DNA of 64,000 bases from CBDCYN01 sp965224205 (GTDB lineage: Bacteria > Planctomycetota > Phycisphaerae > Phycisphaerales > Phycisphaeraceae). Where the stretch lies: positions 62,001 to 126,000 of the forward strand of contig CBDCYN010000004.1 of the NCBI GenBank assembly GCA_965224205.1, in the 5' to 3' direction. This document shows positions 42,656 to 50,618 of this stretch, one piece after another (within the stretch, counting starts at the first letter, position 1; each line of letters opens with the position of its first letter). Below the pieces are notes generated by a model, which had not been told where the DNA came from, searched no databases, and worked only from the letters and a program-made list of their open reading frames with translations. The position numbers were made by a program, and so were the translations under genes.

Positions 42656-44722
42656 TTAACGTTCACCCGGTTCGAGTGCCTTAAGGGAGATCTCGGCCAG
42701 GGCGTGTTGTAGCTCGGTGACCCCCAGCAAGGCCATGGCGCTAGCGGCGACGGTGAGGCGGTTGTCCCATAAGCTAAGACGAACGCCTCCGATCACGTCG
42801 GCGTGGCTGCGAAGGTAGAAGCGGTTGACCTCGTCGAACGTCAGCTGGGCGATGAACCTCGCGGCGAGGCCACAGTCGAGCAGTCGCTCGGTCGCCCTCG
42901 TTATCGGCCGTGAAGCTGGATCGTCCACGACAGGGGGGCGTGCGGTCGGGTGGTGCGCCGCCAGAGCCATGAAAACCAGTGCACGGGTGGTGTGCCAATC
43001 TGCCGCGGCGGGCGGCGAACCGCTAGATGAAGCCAGATCAATACCTCCCACGACGTCCGCTGGCCCGAAGCGGGGCGCCGAGGTGATCTGACGGCGATCG
43101 AGGTCGGCTAAGGCAACGGGCCATTGATGGCGGCGCAGCGTATGGAGCCGCCGCCGACCGGGTGAATCGGGTGCCATAGAACGTTCCATGATCAGTTGGG
43201 CGTACGGCAACCAGGGTATCGTTGCGATCCAGTCTTTGGTGTCGAGTTGTGTGGCCAGCCGGTCGACGGACGCGGTGACAGTGGTGGCTAGCGCAGGGTC
43301 ACGGGTTTGCTCATGAGCACAAGCCAAAGCAGCCAGGATCAACGCCTGGACCGGGTGGGGCCAGGGCTCGAGGTGGGGCGTCGTGACCGCGGCGAACGAA
43401 CCATCGTCACGGCGGAGTTTGAGCAGTTGAGGGATGAGCTTGTCGCGGGTGTCTCGAAGATCGACCAGGGTGGGGTCTTGCACGAGGGTCATCAGGACCA
43501 GGGCGCGGGTTGCCGCGTCGGCCTGGGGTGACCGGTCGGTTTGAGACCGATCGAGACGGACGATGAGACGATCGACGAGGCGGCGGACGACGGCCGCGGT
43601 GTCATGGTCTTGGGGCGACGACGTCTCGGCCAGGTGGGCTGCTCGCTTGGCCAGAGCGTAAGCGGCGAGAGCGGCTTCTTCGATCGGGGCAACGGCGGGG
43701 TCGTAGCGGTCTTCGCTGGGCAGGTAGGTCCCTGCTAGCTCGCCGTCATTGCGTAGACGGCGGACGAGATGGGCCGCGATGCGGTCTCCAACCGCGTCGA
43801 CCGATCGACCCGAGAGGCTCACCGGCGGCAGGAGATGGTTGCCCCGGATCAGCCGCAGCACCGGCTGATCCGGGGCGGGGCGTACCAGGTGGATCACGTC
43901 AAAGCGTTCGATCCGGGTGCCGGGCGTCGAGATCGCTAGGCTTAAATCAATGGTCGGTAACCCGACCTTGGCGCACATCTGGGTGAGCTGGCTGGCGGGT
44001 GTGAGGTTGGCGGTCAGCGCGTGAACCGGCCAGGACCACGATTGATCGGCATGTACATGGTGGTGGGTGGGTGGCGATACGAGCCGCAGGCCGTGGTAGC
44101 CGCGGGCGTAGCGGTCTACAAAAGACTCTTTTTGAGAGGTTCCTGCTGTGTGAATCACCCCTGACGCATGAGCAATCTGGAGGTCAACCTGAATAGGAGG
44201 CGTTAACGCTTCGATGCAGGGCAATCGGTCGTCCGCGACCCGGTACCCCTCGAGCAAGGCCCGGTCGTGGGAAGTAATGAGCGTGTCGTTCGCTTCGTTG
44301 ATCGCCATACGGGTCGCGCGAGCGGCGAGGGTCATGAGGTCAGTCGGCTGCGACGGTTTAAGGTCGTTTCGAAGCGCTGGATCTGGCTTGGGCTGGGCAC
44401 GGTCCGGCGTATCATCAAAAATAGAAGCTTGCGCGTTCGCCAATGTCATGCCCCGCCATCTCAGCGTCACGCACAATGCGGTGGCATCTGCGACAGGCAG
44501 GGACGACGGTGTCTGTTCGTCTGCCGTGACCGAACCCGCACGGGACCATGCTTCGACCTGATCGTAGATACGAAGCGCATCAGACCAATCCAGCAACGGG
44601 GCCATGGTCGCCAAGCTACTTGTCTCTCGCTTTGTCTCTCGCTGGGTTTGAGCAGAGACCGCCGAGATTAGCAAGATCCAAATAAAGACCCAAGCTGATA
44701 AAATGTAGATTTTGGACAACAT
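42656..44722 (-). CDS. Large secreted protein with possible AMMECR1-like region and alpha-toroid-like C-terminus
   Basis: About 688 residues. The signal peptide starts at MLSKIYILSAWVFIWILLIS then AVSAQ (ATG 44722 preferred over one 14 codons upstream). Residues about 80-320 contain GYHGLRLVSPP, HALTANLTPASQLTQMCAKV and GLPTID, in an order that loosely resembles AMMECR1-domain proteins. The rest is helical and Ala/Arg-rich (AALAAYALAKRAAHLAE; ALILAALACAHEQTR; TTRALVFMALAAHH), like the repeated helix pairs of alpha/alpha-toroid proteins. HGxK-like catalytic residues are not evident. Both resemblances are by eye only, and the protein should be called unknown if they fail. Exported, location probably periplasm. 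Confidence 0.6.
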   Translation of the reverse strand: MLSKIYILSAWVFIWILLISAVSAQTQRETKRETSSLATMAPLLDWSDALRIYDQVEAWSRAGSVTADEQTPSSLPVADATALCVTLRWRGMTLANAQASIFDDTPDRAQPKPDPALRNDLKPSQPTDLMTLAARATRMAINEANDTLITSHDRALLEGYRVADDRLPCIEALTPPIQVDLQIAHASGVIHTAGTSQKESFVDRYARGYHGLRLVSPPTHHHVHADQSWSWPVHALTANLTPASQLTQMCAKVGLPTIDLSLAISTPGTRIERFDVIHLVRPAPDQPVLRLIRGNHLLPPVSLSGRSVDAVGDRIAAHLVRRLRNDGELAGTYLPSEDRYDPAVAPIEEAALAAYALAKRAAHLAETSSPQDHDTAAVVRRLVDRLIVRLDRSQTDRSPQADAATRALVLMTLVQDPTLVDLRDTRDKLIPQLLKLRRDDGSFAAVTTPHLEPWPHPVQALILAALACAHEQTRDPALATTVTASVDRLATQLDTKDWIATIPWLPYAQLIMERSMAPDSPGRRRLHTLRRHQWPVALADLDRRQITSAPRFGPADVVGGIDLASSSGSPPAAADWHTTRALVFMALAAHHPTARPPVVDDPASRPITRATERLLDCGLAARFIAQLTFDEVNRFYLRSHADVIGGVRLSLWDNRLTVAASAMALLGVTELQHALAEISLKALEPGER

Positions 44723-45097
44723 ATGTAGCTCTGGCGTGTTGATATTTCGCGACGTCCAAGACATTTAGATTGAAATAAAACCAGGATTATACAGCTTTAA
44801 TTTTATTTATTTAAAACGTTTATGAACGACCCATGTCGCTGCCATATTCCTGGCACCATCTTTGAAAGATTCCTGTTCGGGAATCAAAAAGATGACGCTA
44901 TTGTTACATCTACGCTCTAGGCATACCACAAAACGAAAGAAGATTTTTATCCTTACTGCGCTGACCTTTCTAGCGATGTGTTAGAGCGGTTAGAACCAAC
45001 CGCCCTGTGGAAAGCTAATTACCCGCTGATCACTATAGACTAGATTTCAACCCCCGTCGGACTCAAATTTATGACGTCGATGGGTTCACATAAATAC

Positions 45098-45151
45098 GCA
45101 CGGGTACGTCTTCGAACTCCAGGAGGAGAAGGAGAACGCCCGTGCTTTTTT
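45098..45151 (+). terminator. Terminator-like hairpin with T-run feeding into PR1
   Basis: GCACGGG (about 45099) pairs with CCCGTGC (about 45139-45145) across a long loop, followed by TTTTTTA. The T-run merges into the start of PR1 copy B. No rightward gene is recognised upstream (44723-45098), so what it would terminate is unclear. Confidence 0.4.
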
Positions 45152-45255
45152 ATACCCATCCCGGATGAAATGACGGCGTGACTCTTGTACGCGGCACGAC
45201 CATTTCCGGGGTCAGATGGGTCACCGACGCGGTATTTTGATACGCGATGCGTATA
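45151..45255 (+). repeat. PR1 repeat, copy B (reference copy, 105 bp)
   Basis: Best-preserved member: starts TATACCCATCCCGGATGAAA, inner block CTTGTACGCGGCACGACCAT, TTCCGGGGTCAG, CACCGACGCGGTATTTTGAT, end ACGCGATGCGTATA. The two ends form an imperfect inverted repeat (TATACsCATCsCGkATsAAA). The remaining part of the 44723-45508 gap has no gene I can support. Confidence 0.88.
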
Positions 45256-45508
45256 TATTCCGGTGAGGCATCGCTAGAGCTAACGCCCCAAGCGTTTGAG
45301 CGGTTGCAAGGAGTCAATAAAAATCAACGTGCCTTTGATCCTATAGACGTTATCCGGGATCACCCCGTCATGTGATCGCGAGCCTATTCTGAAATAAGGC
45401 CACGGGCGCTGGCCCTGCACCTGTACACAGATCACAAGCCCGTAACGTGTCTGAGTGGGCACCCACCGGGGGGCTTTGAGGCAAAGCCTAAAGCCGCTGA
45501 TGCGTCCT

Positions 45509-46462
45509 TCACCCCAGATCGGGGTACATTTTTCGGACGATCTCGGTGAGTTCCTTCACATGGGTGACCGACGTGTTGAGGAGGTTTCGTTCCTCGTCGT
45601 TGAGTTCGACCTCAATCACCCGCTCGACCCCGCCAGCTCCCAGCACCGCGGGCACCCCGACGAAGAACCCCCCGATGCTGTACTCGCTATCGCAGAACGC
45701 GGCGCACGGCATGATGCGTTTCTTGTCCCTAACAATCGCTTCGACCATGCGGATCGTCCCGCTGGCCGGGGCGTAATAGGCGCTGGTACCCATGAGCTTA
45801 ACGATCTCCCCACCGCCGACCTTGGCCCGCTCCACACAGGCGTCGATTTTTTCTTGACTCAGCAGCTGGGTGATCGGCACCCCGTGGACCGCGGTATAAC
45901 GCGGCAGGGGGACCATGTCATCGCCGTGCCCGCCCAGCAAGAGGGTGGTGATGTCCTCCACGCTCACGCCCAGCTCCATCGCTAAGAACGTGCAGAACCG
46001 GGCGACATCCAGACACCCCGCCTGGCCGACGATCCGGTTCGTCGGGAACCCGGTCGCTTTCCAAGCGGTGTAAACCATCGCGTCAAGCGGGTTGGAGACC
46101 ACGATCACGATCGCCTCGGGCGCGTGCTTGGCGATCTGCTCACAGACTTCGCGCACGATCTTGACATTGGTGGCGATTAGGTCGTCACGGCTCATCCCCG
46201 GTTTGCGCGGGATCCCCGCGGTGATCACGACCACATCGGCCCCAGCGATCTGCGCGTAGTCAGCGGTTCCCACGAGCTGGCAGTCGAACCGCTCGAGCGG
46301 CGAGCACTGGGCCAGGTCGAGCATCCTGCCCTTGACCCGGTCCTCGGCCTCGGGGATGTCGACCACCACGAGATCGCCCAACTCTTTGCTGGCCGCCCAC
46401 ACCGCGCAGCTAGCCCCAACGTTGCCGCCCCCGATGACGGCGATCTTGGCACGTCTTACCAT
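45509..46462 (-). CDS. mdh: Malate dehydrogenase (LDH-like type)
   Basis: NAD-dependent malate/oxaloacetate interconversion in the TCA cycle. Rossmann motif KIAVIGGGNVGASCAVWAA, then VVVDIPEAEDRVKGRMLDL, VVITAGIPRKPGMSRDDLIA, the IVVSNPLDAMVYTAW block and the catalytic His in LLLGGHGDDMVPLPR. The Arg in GIPRKPGMSRDDL marks malate rather than lactate specificity in this family. 317 residues from the ATG at 46462, with AAGGA upstream; a GTG two codons earlier is possible. With fumC and korAB it completes several TCA steps in this window. Confidence 0.95.
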   Translation of the reverse strand: MVRRAKIAVIGGGNVGASCAVWAASKELGDLVVVDIPEAEDRVKGRMLDLAQCSPLERFDCQLVGTADYAQIAGADVVVITAGIPRKPGMSRDDLIATNVKIVREVCEQIAKHAPEAIVIVVSNPLDAMVYTAWKATGFPTNRIVGQAGCLDVARFCTFLAMELGVSVEDITTLLLGGHGDDMVPLPRYTAVHGVPITQLLSQEKIDACVERAKVGGGEIVKLMGTSAYYAPASGTIRMVEAIVRDKKRIMPCAAFCDSEYSIGGFFVGVPAVLGAGGVERVIEVELNDEERNLLNTSVTHVKELTEIVRKMYPDLG

Positions 46463-46617
46463 CGTCACTGAATCCTTATTTTTGAGGTCATGGATTGAAC
46501 CGGCCTAATCTATCAAGCGTCGCCTCAAACCGCCTGACAGCCTTGCGCCCCGCACCCATAAACATTGCACGGACGGGCATCATAGACGATGGACCTAGAG
46601 GCGGCCAATACGTCGTT

Positions 46618-46722
46618 AGACCGATCCCGGATGGGAATACGGCATGCCTCCTGTACGCGATAAGGCAATTTACGGTGTCCGACACATCACCGACGCGGTG
46701 TTTTCATACGCGATGCGTATAC
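46618..46722 (+). repeat. PR1 repeat, copy C
   Basis: ACCGATCCCGGATGGGAATA, CCTGTACGCGATAAGGCAAT, CGACACATCACCGACGCGGT and ATACGCGATGCGTATA follow the PR1 order over 105 bases. It lies between purM and mdh, upstream of leftward mdh. Confidence 0.82.
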
Positions 46723-46910
46723 ATCGCCGCGTGCATGACCAAGGCTATCTGTATCGTCATGAGCAGGATGGGTGTACCCGAGCCGATGTGGCCTAGCTGC
46801 TGGCCGTGGGCCGCGGCCACCTTGGGCATGGAGAACCGCTTGGGGTCCGCGGCGTATCCGACGTGGTATTGTGAACTTCCCGAAGGGGGTATATGACCCA
46901 TGTGCCAGGC

Positions 46911-47966
46911 TTACCGCAAGATCACTCGACCGGTTCCTGGGGTGATTTTTCCGATCGCGTCCGCGTCTTGTCCAAGGCGATGAAGGTGTGTCAGGATCGA
47001 GTCAGCAAAGAACGGGCGAACGATCATCACGTACCCGATGCCCATGTTGAACACGCGGAACATCTCGTCGCGATCGATGTGACCGTGACGCTGTAAGAAC
47101 CCGAACACCGCGGGCGGCTGCCACGACCGGCGGTTGATCCGGGCGTTGAGGTGGGGGCCCAACACCCGAACGACGTTACCCGGCAGCCCGCCGCCGGTGA
47201 TATGAGCCATCCCGGAGACGACCTGCTTGACCTGGTACCGACGCAGGATGCCCACCACCGCCTTGGCGTAGAGGCGGGTGGGGGTCAGCAGCACCTGACC
47301 CAGGGGCCGGTCGCGATCCAGTTTCGGGTAGGTTTTGCGGAGGTCTAGTTTTTTCTGCTTCACGATCGACCGCACCAGGCTATAGCCGTTCGAGTGCACC
47401 CCGGAGGAGGCCATCCCGAGGATGACGTCCCCCGGGCGGACACGCGACCCATCAATGATACGGTGCAGCTCGCAGACCCCCACAGCAAACCCGGCCATGT
47501 CGAATTCACCCGGGGGGTAGACGTCGGGCATCTCCGCGGTCTCTCCGCCCAGCAACGCGCAGCCGGATTCGACACACGCCGCCGCGACGCCGGTGACGAG
47601 CGCTTCAGCGATCTGCAGGTCGAGCTTGTGGACCGCGAGGTAGTCGAGAAAAAACAGCGGCTCGGCGCCCTGGACGATCAGATCGTTAACGCTCATGGCC
47701 ACGAGGTCTTGGCCGAGGGTGTCGTAGATCTTTAGCTGGGTCGCCAGCTTGACCTTGGTGCCCACACCGTCGGTGCAGCTGACCAGGACCGGGTCGTGGT
47801 AGTTGCGTTTGAAGAGGGCTTCGTTGTAGTCGAGGCGGAAGCAGCCGGCGAACCCACCGTGCCGGCCCAGGACGCGCGGGCCGAAAGTTTTGCGCACATG
47901 GCCCTTGATCCGGGACACGAATTGGTCGCCGGCCTCGATATCCACCCCGGATTGGGCGTACGTCAT
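46911..47966 (-). CDS. purM: Phosphoribosylformylglycinamidine cyclo-ligase (AIR synthetase)
   Basis: Purine biosynthesis enzyme closing the imidazole ring with ATP. Motifs: MTYAQSGVDIEAGDQFV at the N-terminus, DPVLVSCTDGVGTKVKLA, GQDLVAMSVNDLIVQGAEPL then FFLDYLA, CALLGGETAEMPDVYPPGEF and AHITGGGLPGNVVRVL. About 351 residues, normal for PurM. The ATG at 47966 gives the family N-terminus; eight further residues upstream are not needed. Stands alone in the leftward direction. Confidence 0.96.
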   Translation of the reverse strand: MTYAQSGVDIEAGDQFVSRIKGHVRKTFGPRVLGRHGGFAGCFRLDYNEALFKRNYHDPVLVSCTDGVGTKVKLATQLKIYDTLGQDLVAMSVNDLIVQGAEPLFFLDYLAVHKLDLQIAEALVTGVAAACVESGCALLGGETAEMPDVYPPGEFDMAGFAVGVCELHRIIDGSRVRPGDVILGMASSGVHSNGYSLVRSIVKQKKLDLRKTYPKLDRDRPLGQVLLTPTRLYAKAVVGILRRYQVKQVVSGMAHITGGGLPGNVVRVLGPHLNARINRRSWQPPAVFGFLQRHGHIDRDEMFRVFNMGIGYVMIVRPFFADSILTHLHRLGQDADAIGKITPGTGRVILR

Positions 47967-48140
47967 GGAGGATCGTTCTTTAGTTGGCACAGGGCCCCAA
48001 GTTTACCGGGATCTACACGAGAATAAAAAAGAGCGGATTCTTCACCGTGACAGGTGACAGGCGGAGGACGGCTTGCTAAAGTCTGATATGGAAAATCACG
48101 TCCAGCTCTCCATGGTTCCTGTCTAAGAGGAAGTCAATGT

Positions 48141-48587
48141 ATGATCACGCAGCACACCGACCAACTAGAGGACCTGTTTGCCTGCCGGGGGCTGCGGTGT
48201 ACGCAGCAGCGTCGGGCGGTTTATGACTGCCTCACCTCCAGCACCGCCCACCCCACCGCCGAGCAGCTTTTCCACGAGGTCGGGGGCCGCGTGCAAGGGA
48301 TCAGCTTGGCGACGGTATATAACACCCTTGAGGCTTTCTGCAAGGTCGGCATGGCTAAGAAGCTTTCAGGCAAGGGCGGGTCCGTGCGGTACGACGCGCT
48401 GGTCCATAATCACGTCCACACTTACTGTCAAAAGACCGGTGCCATCCACGACGTGCCCGATGAAATGGGTCGGAAGCTCCATAAATGCATCACGCGCAAG
48501 TGTCTCAAGGCCATTGAGGAGAAGCTGGGCTTTACCGTCCACCATGTGCAGATCGATCTGATCGGCGAGTACGGCAACGGGTATTGA
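48141..48587 (+). CDS. Fur-family transcriptional regulator (PerR/Zur-like)
   Basis: 148-residue metal- or peroxide-responsive repressor. The winged helix is RCTQQRRAVYDCLTSSTAHP then TAEQLFHEVGGRVQGISLAT and VYNTLEAFCKVG. The dimerisation domain has VRYDALVHNHVHTYCQKTGA. The usual first CxxC of the structural zinc site reads CQKT, so that site is altered; Cys residues at KCITRKC may compensate. AGAGGAAG precedes the ATG. It is convergent with the deoxyhypusine-synthase-like gene. Target metal cannot be decided. Confidence 0.85.
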   Translation: MITQHTDQLEDLFACRGLRCTQQRRAVYDCLTSSTAHPTAEQLFHEVGGRVQGISLATVYNTLEAFCKVGMAKKLSGKGGSVRYDALVHNHVHTYCQKTGAIHDVPDEMGRKLHKCITRKCLKAIEEKLGFTVHHVQIDLIGEYGNGY

Positions 48588-48680
48588 CACCTCGCAACGC
48601 TACCTGCGGGTGTGGTTGACTCTACGCCAGAGCGGTCATCTACCCTTGAACATTGACGGTGAGTCCAGCACCCGTCTGGC

Positions 48681-49757
48681 TTATTGTGGCGAAAAAATCC
48701 CTTCCCACGGGCGTCGGTGACGCGATTTGTTGAGCCTTTCAGCCAATGCTTGAGAAACAATCGGTAACGCGATGGTGGCGTCGACATAGCACTGGATGAA
48801 CTGGCCGTCTTCCCCATAGGGCCGCTCTTTACCCCACGATATCGCCTCATCAAATGTGCAGCCAGACAACCCTCCCCACTGGGGCGAGTCGGTCGAGATC
48901 TGCACGGCATACTTATGCGGATAATACGATTCATTGGTCAGCTCACGGGTCTGGCCTCCCGACCGGTTGGGCACGTGGCGGTCTTGGTAAAGCAGGTCCG
49001 CGGTGACCGCAAACAGCTGGATGAAATCTTTGGGCACCCCACCGCCGACGTAAACCACCCCGGTGTCCTTGACCTGCTCCGAGAGTTTCATGAACTCGAC
49101 GTAATCCCGGACCCCGTCGAGCACCAAGTCGAACCCTTGGCTCTTGGCGATCAGGGCCGCGTCGCCGTACGGGCTGTCGATGATCGCGGGGCAAAAGACC
49201 GGCACCCGGTGCTTGGCCGCGACACTGACGATGGATCGAATCCTTTTTTCGTTAAGCCACAACCCGAATTCATATAAGAACTGCCGCGATGAGTAGGGCT
49301 GATTCGGCTCCAACCCGACTATGAACTGGGCGATCAGCTCGGTCATGCTCAGGTAATGGTCTTCACGGCCGTAGATGTCGTAATACCGGTTGTAACCTTG
49401 CTGAAAGAGCTGCCCGTCATCGACACGGGCCGAGCCCTGGATGTAAGGATGCCCCATCGCGTCGACGATATCTTCGCTGAGGTTGGCCCCAGTTGCGACC
49501 AGCAGATCGATGTAGCCGTTCTCCATCAGCCAGTTGATGATCTCGTACTGGCCCGTGGTCGATAGGGACCCGGCATAGCCAAACAGGATCGTCGTGTCCG
49601 TATCACAAATCATCCTCTCAAGCACCTGGGCGCACACGGCCAGCGATTTGCCCTGGAACCCGGTGTTCGCCATTACTTCTAGCAGATCGGACACCGAACG
49701 GCCGGGCTGGACACGGACCTGCTCCACAGGTTTCGGGGGAGCTTCAGTTTTGATCAT
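48681..49757 (-). CDS. Deoxyhypusine synthase-like NAD enzyme
   Basis: 358 residues closely following the deoxyhypusine synthase fold: TTGYAGSLST-type loop FGYAGSLSTTGQYEIINWLM, LLVATGANLSEDIVDAMGHP, VVYVGGGVPKDFIQLFA, and the catalytic-Lys motif TFDEAISWGKERPYGEDGQF. The SWGK Lys that forms the enzyme-imine in eukaryotes is kept. Bacteria lack eIF5A, so in this setting the enzyme probably acts on a free polyamine, for example making homospermidine from putrescine or spermidine. The product is inferred. GAGAGG lies upstream of the ATG. Confidence 0.88.
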   Translation of the reverse strand: MIKTEAPPKPVEQVRVQPGRSVSDLLEVMANTGFQGKSLAVCAQVLERMICDTDTTILFGYAGSLSTTGQYEIINWLMENGYIDLLVATGANLSEDIVDAMGHPYIQGSARVDDGQLFQQGYNRYYDIYGREDHYLSMTELIAQFIVGLEPNQPYSSRQFLYEFGLWLNEKRIRSIVSVAAKHRVPVFCPAIIDSPYGDAALIAKSQGFDLVLDGVRDYVEFMKLSEQVKDTGVVYVGGGVPKDFIQLFAVTADLLYQDRHVPNRSGGQTRELTNESYYPHKYAVQISTDSPQWGGLSGCTFDEAISWGKERPYGEDGQFIQCYVDATIALPIVSQALAERLNKSRHRRPWEGIFSPQ

Positions 49758-50081
49758 TCTTATCAGACCTCTCTATTCCAGATCGTAATAAGTACCTGTC
49801 AGCCTGATGTCTCGCGACCAGGATACGCTGCAGCCTTTTGGGATCTCGTCAAAAAATAATGAATAAACGTAGAGATTCTGGTTCCACGATCGTTTGCGTC
49901 GGACTGCCGAGTGTATCGGCCCGAGCCTTACATGCAACCATGACGAAGCCGCTGATCCGTAGATTTTCCGGTCCTTGTCGATCGTAGACGCCCATCTGCC
50001 CCTGATCGGAACCCTTGATCTTGGTCCGGAATGGGTGCAAGTTTTGGGATTGGTTTTTGCATCCGGATCAAGGAGTTCATG
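49758..50081. other. Gap upstream of the IS3 fragment
   Basis: No supported gene. Overlapping open frames on the minus strand lack any family resemblance. The right part probably contains the left end of the IS3-type element, but without a second end its border cannot be placed. Confidence 0.35.
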
Positions 50082-50348
50082 ATGAAGCGGAAGCGGTTTA
50101 CGGAATCTCAGATTGTGTTTGCTCTGCGTCAGGCTGAGTCGGGCACGTCGGTATCTTCGATCCTGCGGAAGATGCAGGTCTGCGAGGCGACGTTCGACCG
50201 TTGGAAGAAGAAGTACGCGGGTTTGGGCGTTCCGGAAATGCGTCGTCTCAAACAAATCGAAGATGAGAACAGCTTCTTAAAGCGGCTGGTGGCGGACCTG
50301 GCACTGGACCGTCAGATGCTCCAGGACGCGTTGTCAAAAAAGCTCTGA
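50082..50348 (+). pseudogene. IS3-family transposase OrfA, element truncated
   Basis: 88 residues: MKRKRFTESQIVFALRQAES, CEATFDRWKKKYAGLGVPEM, LKQIEDENSFLKRLVADLAL then DRQMLQDALSKKL. This is a complete OrfA with helix-turn-helix and leucine zipper, with AAGGAG before the ATG. The TCAAAAAAG near the end is a typical frameshift site into OrfB, but only about ten OrfB codons follow before tRNA-Ile2, and no integrase-core sequence exists. The element has lost its catalytic half. Confidence 0.85.
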
Positions 50349-50377
50349 GGCCCGCCTTTAATCTGGGTACAGATGAA

Positions 50378-50450
<73 letters not shown>

Positions 50451-50478
50451 AGAGTGCCCGGGGTTATGGGCTACCGAT

Positions 50479-50562
50479 TATAACCCCATCGCGGATGAGA
50501 TTATGGCGGATTCGTGTACGCGGCCAAGGGAATTTTAGCGTCCGACACAACCCCGACGCGGT
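50479..50562 (+). repeat. PR1 repeat, copy F (3' truncated)
   Basis: TATAACCCCATCGCGGATGA, TTCGTGTACGCGGCCAAGGG, AATTTTAGCGTCCGACACAA and CCCCGACGCGGTGT follow PR1, then similarity stops. It lies between tRNA-Ile2 and the end of leuA. Confidence 0.75.
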
Positions 50563-50618
50563 GTGGGGTACGGGAGGCATCGATCCCCACGGTGGGACGA
50601 TCCGCTACGCACGCGTTC

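Noticed and set aside
44823..44920. Short frame starting MNDPCRCHIPG
   Set aside because: 32 residues, no ribosome site and no recognisable family; likely chance.
48681..49757. True hypusine pathway
   Set aside because: No eIF5A homologue is expected in bacteria and none is in the window, so the protein is described only as deoxyhypusine-synthase-like.
49773..50255. 160-codon minus-strand frame across the IS3 fragment
   Set aside because: Composition is unlike neighbours and it is antisense to a well-recognised OrfA.
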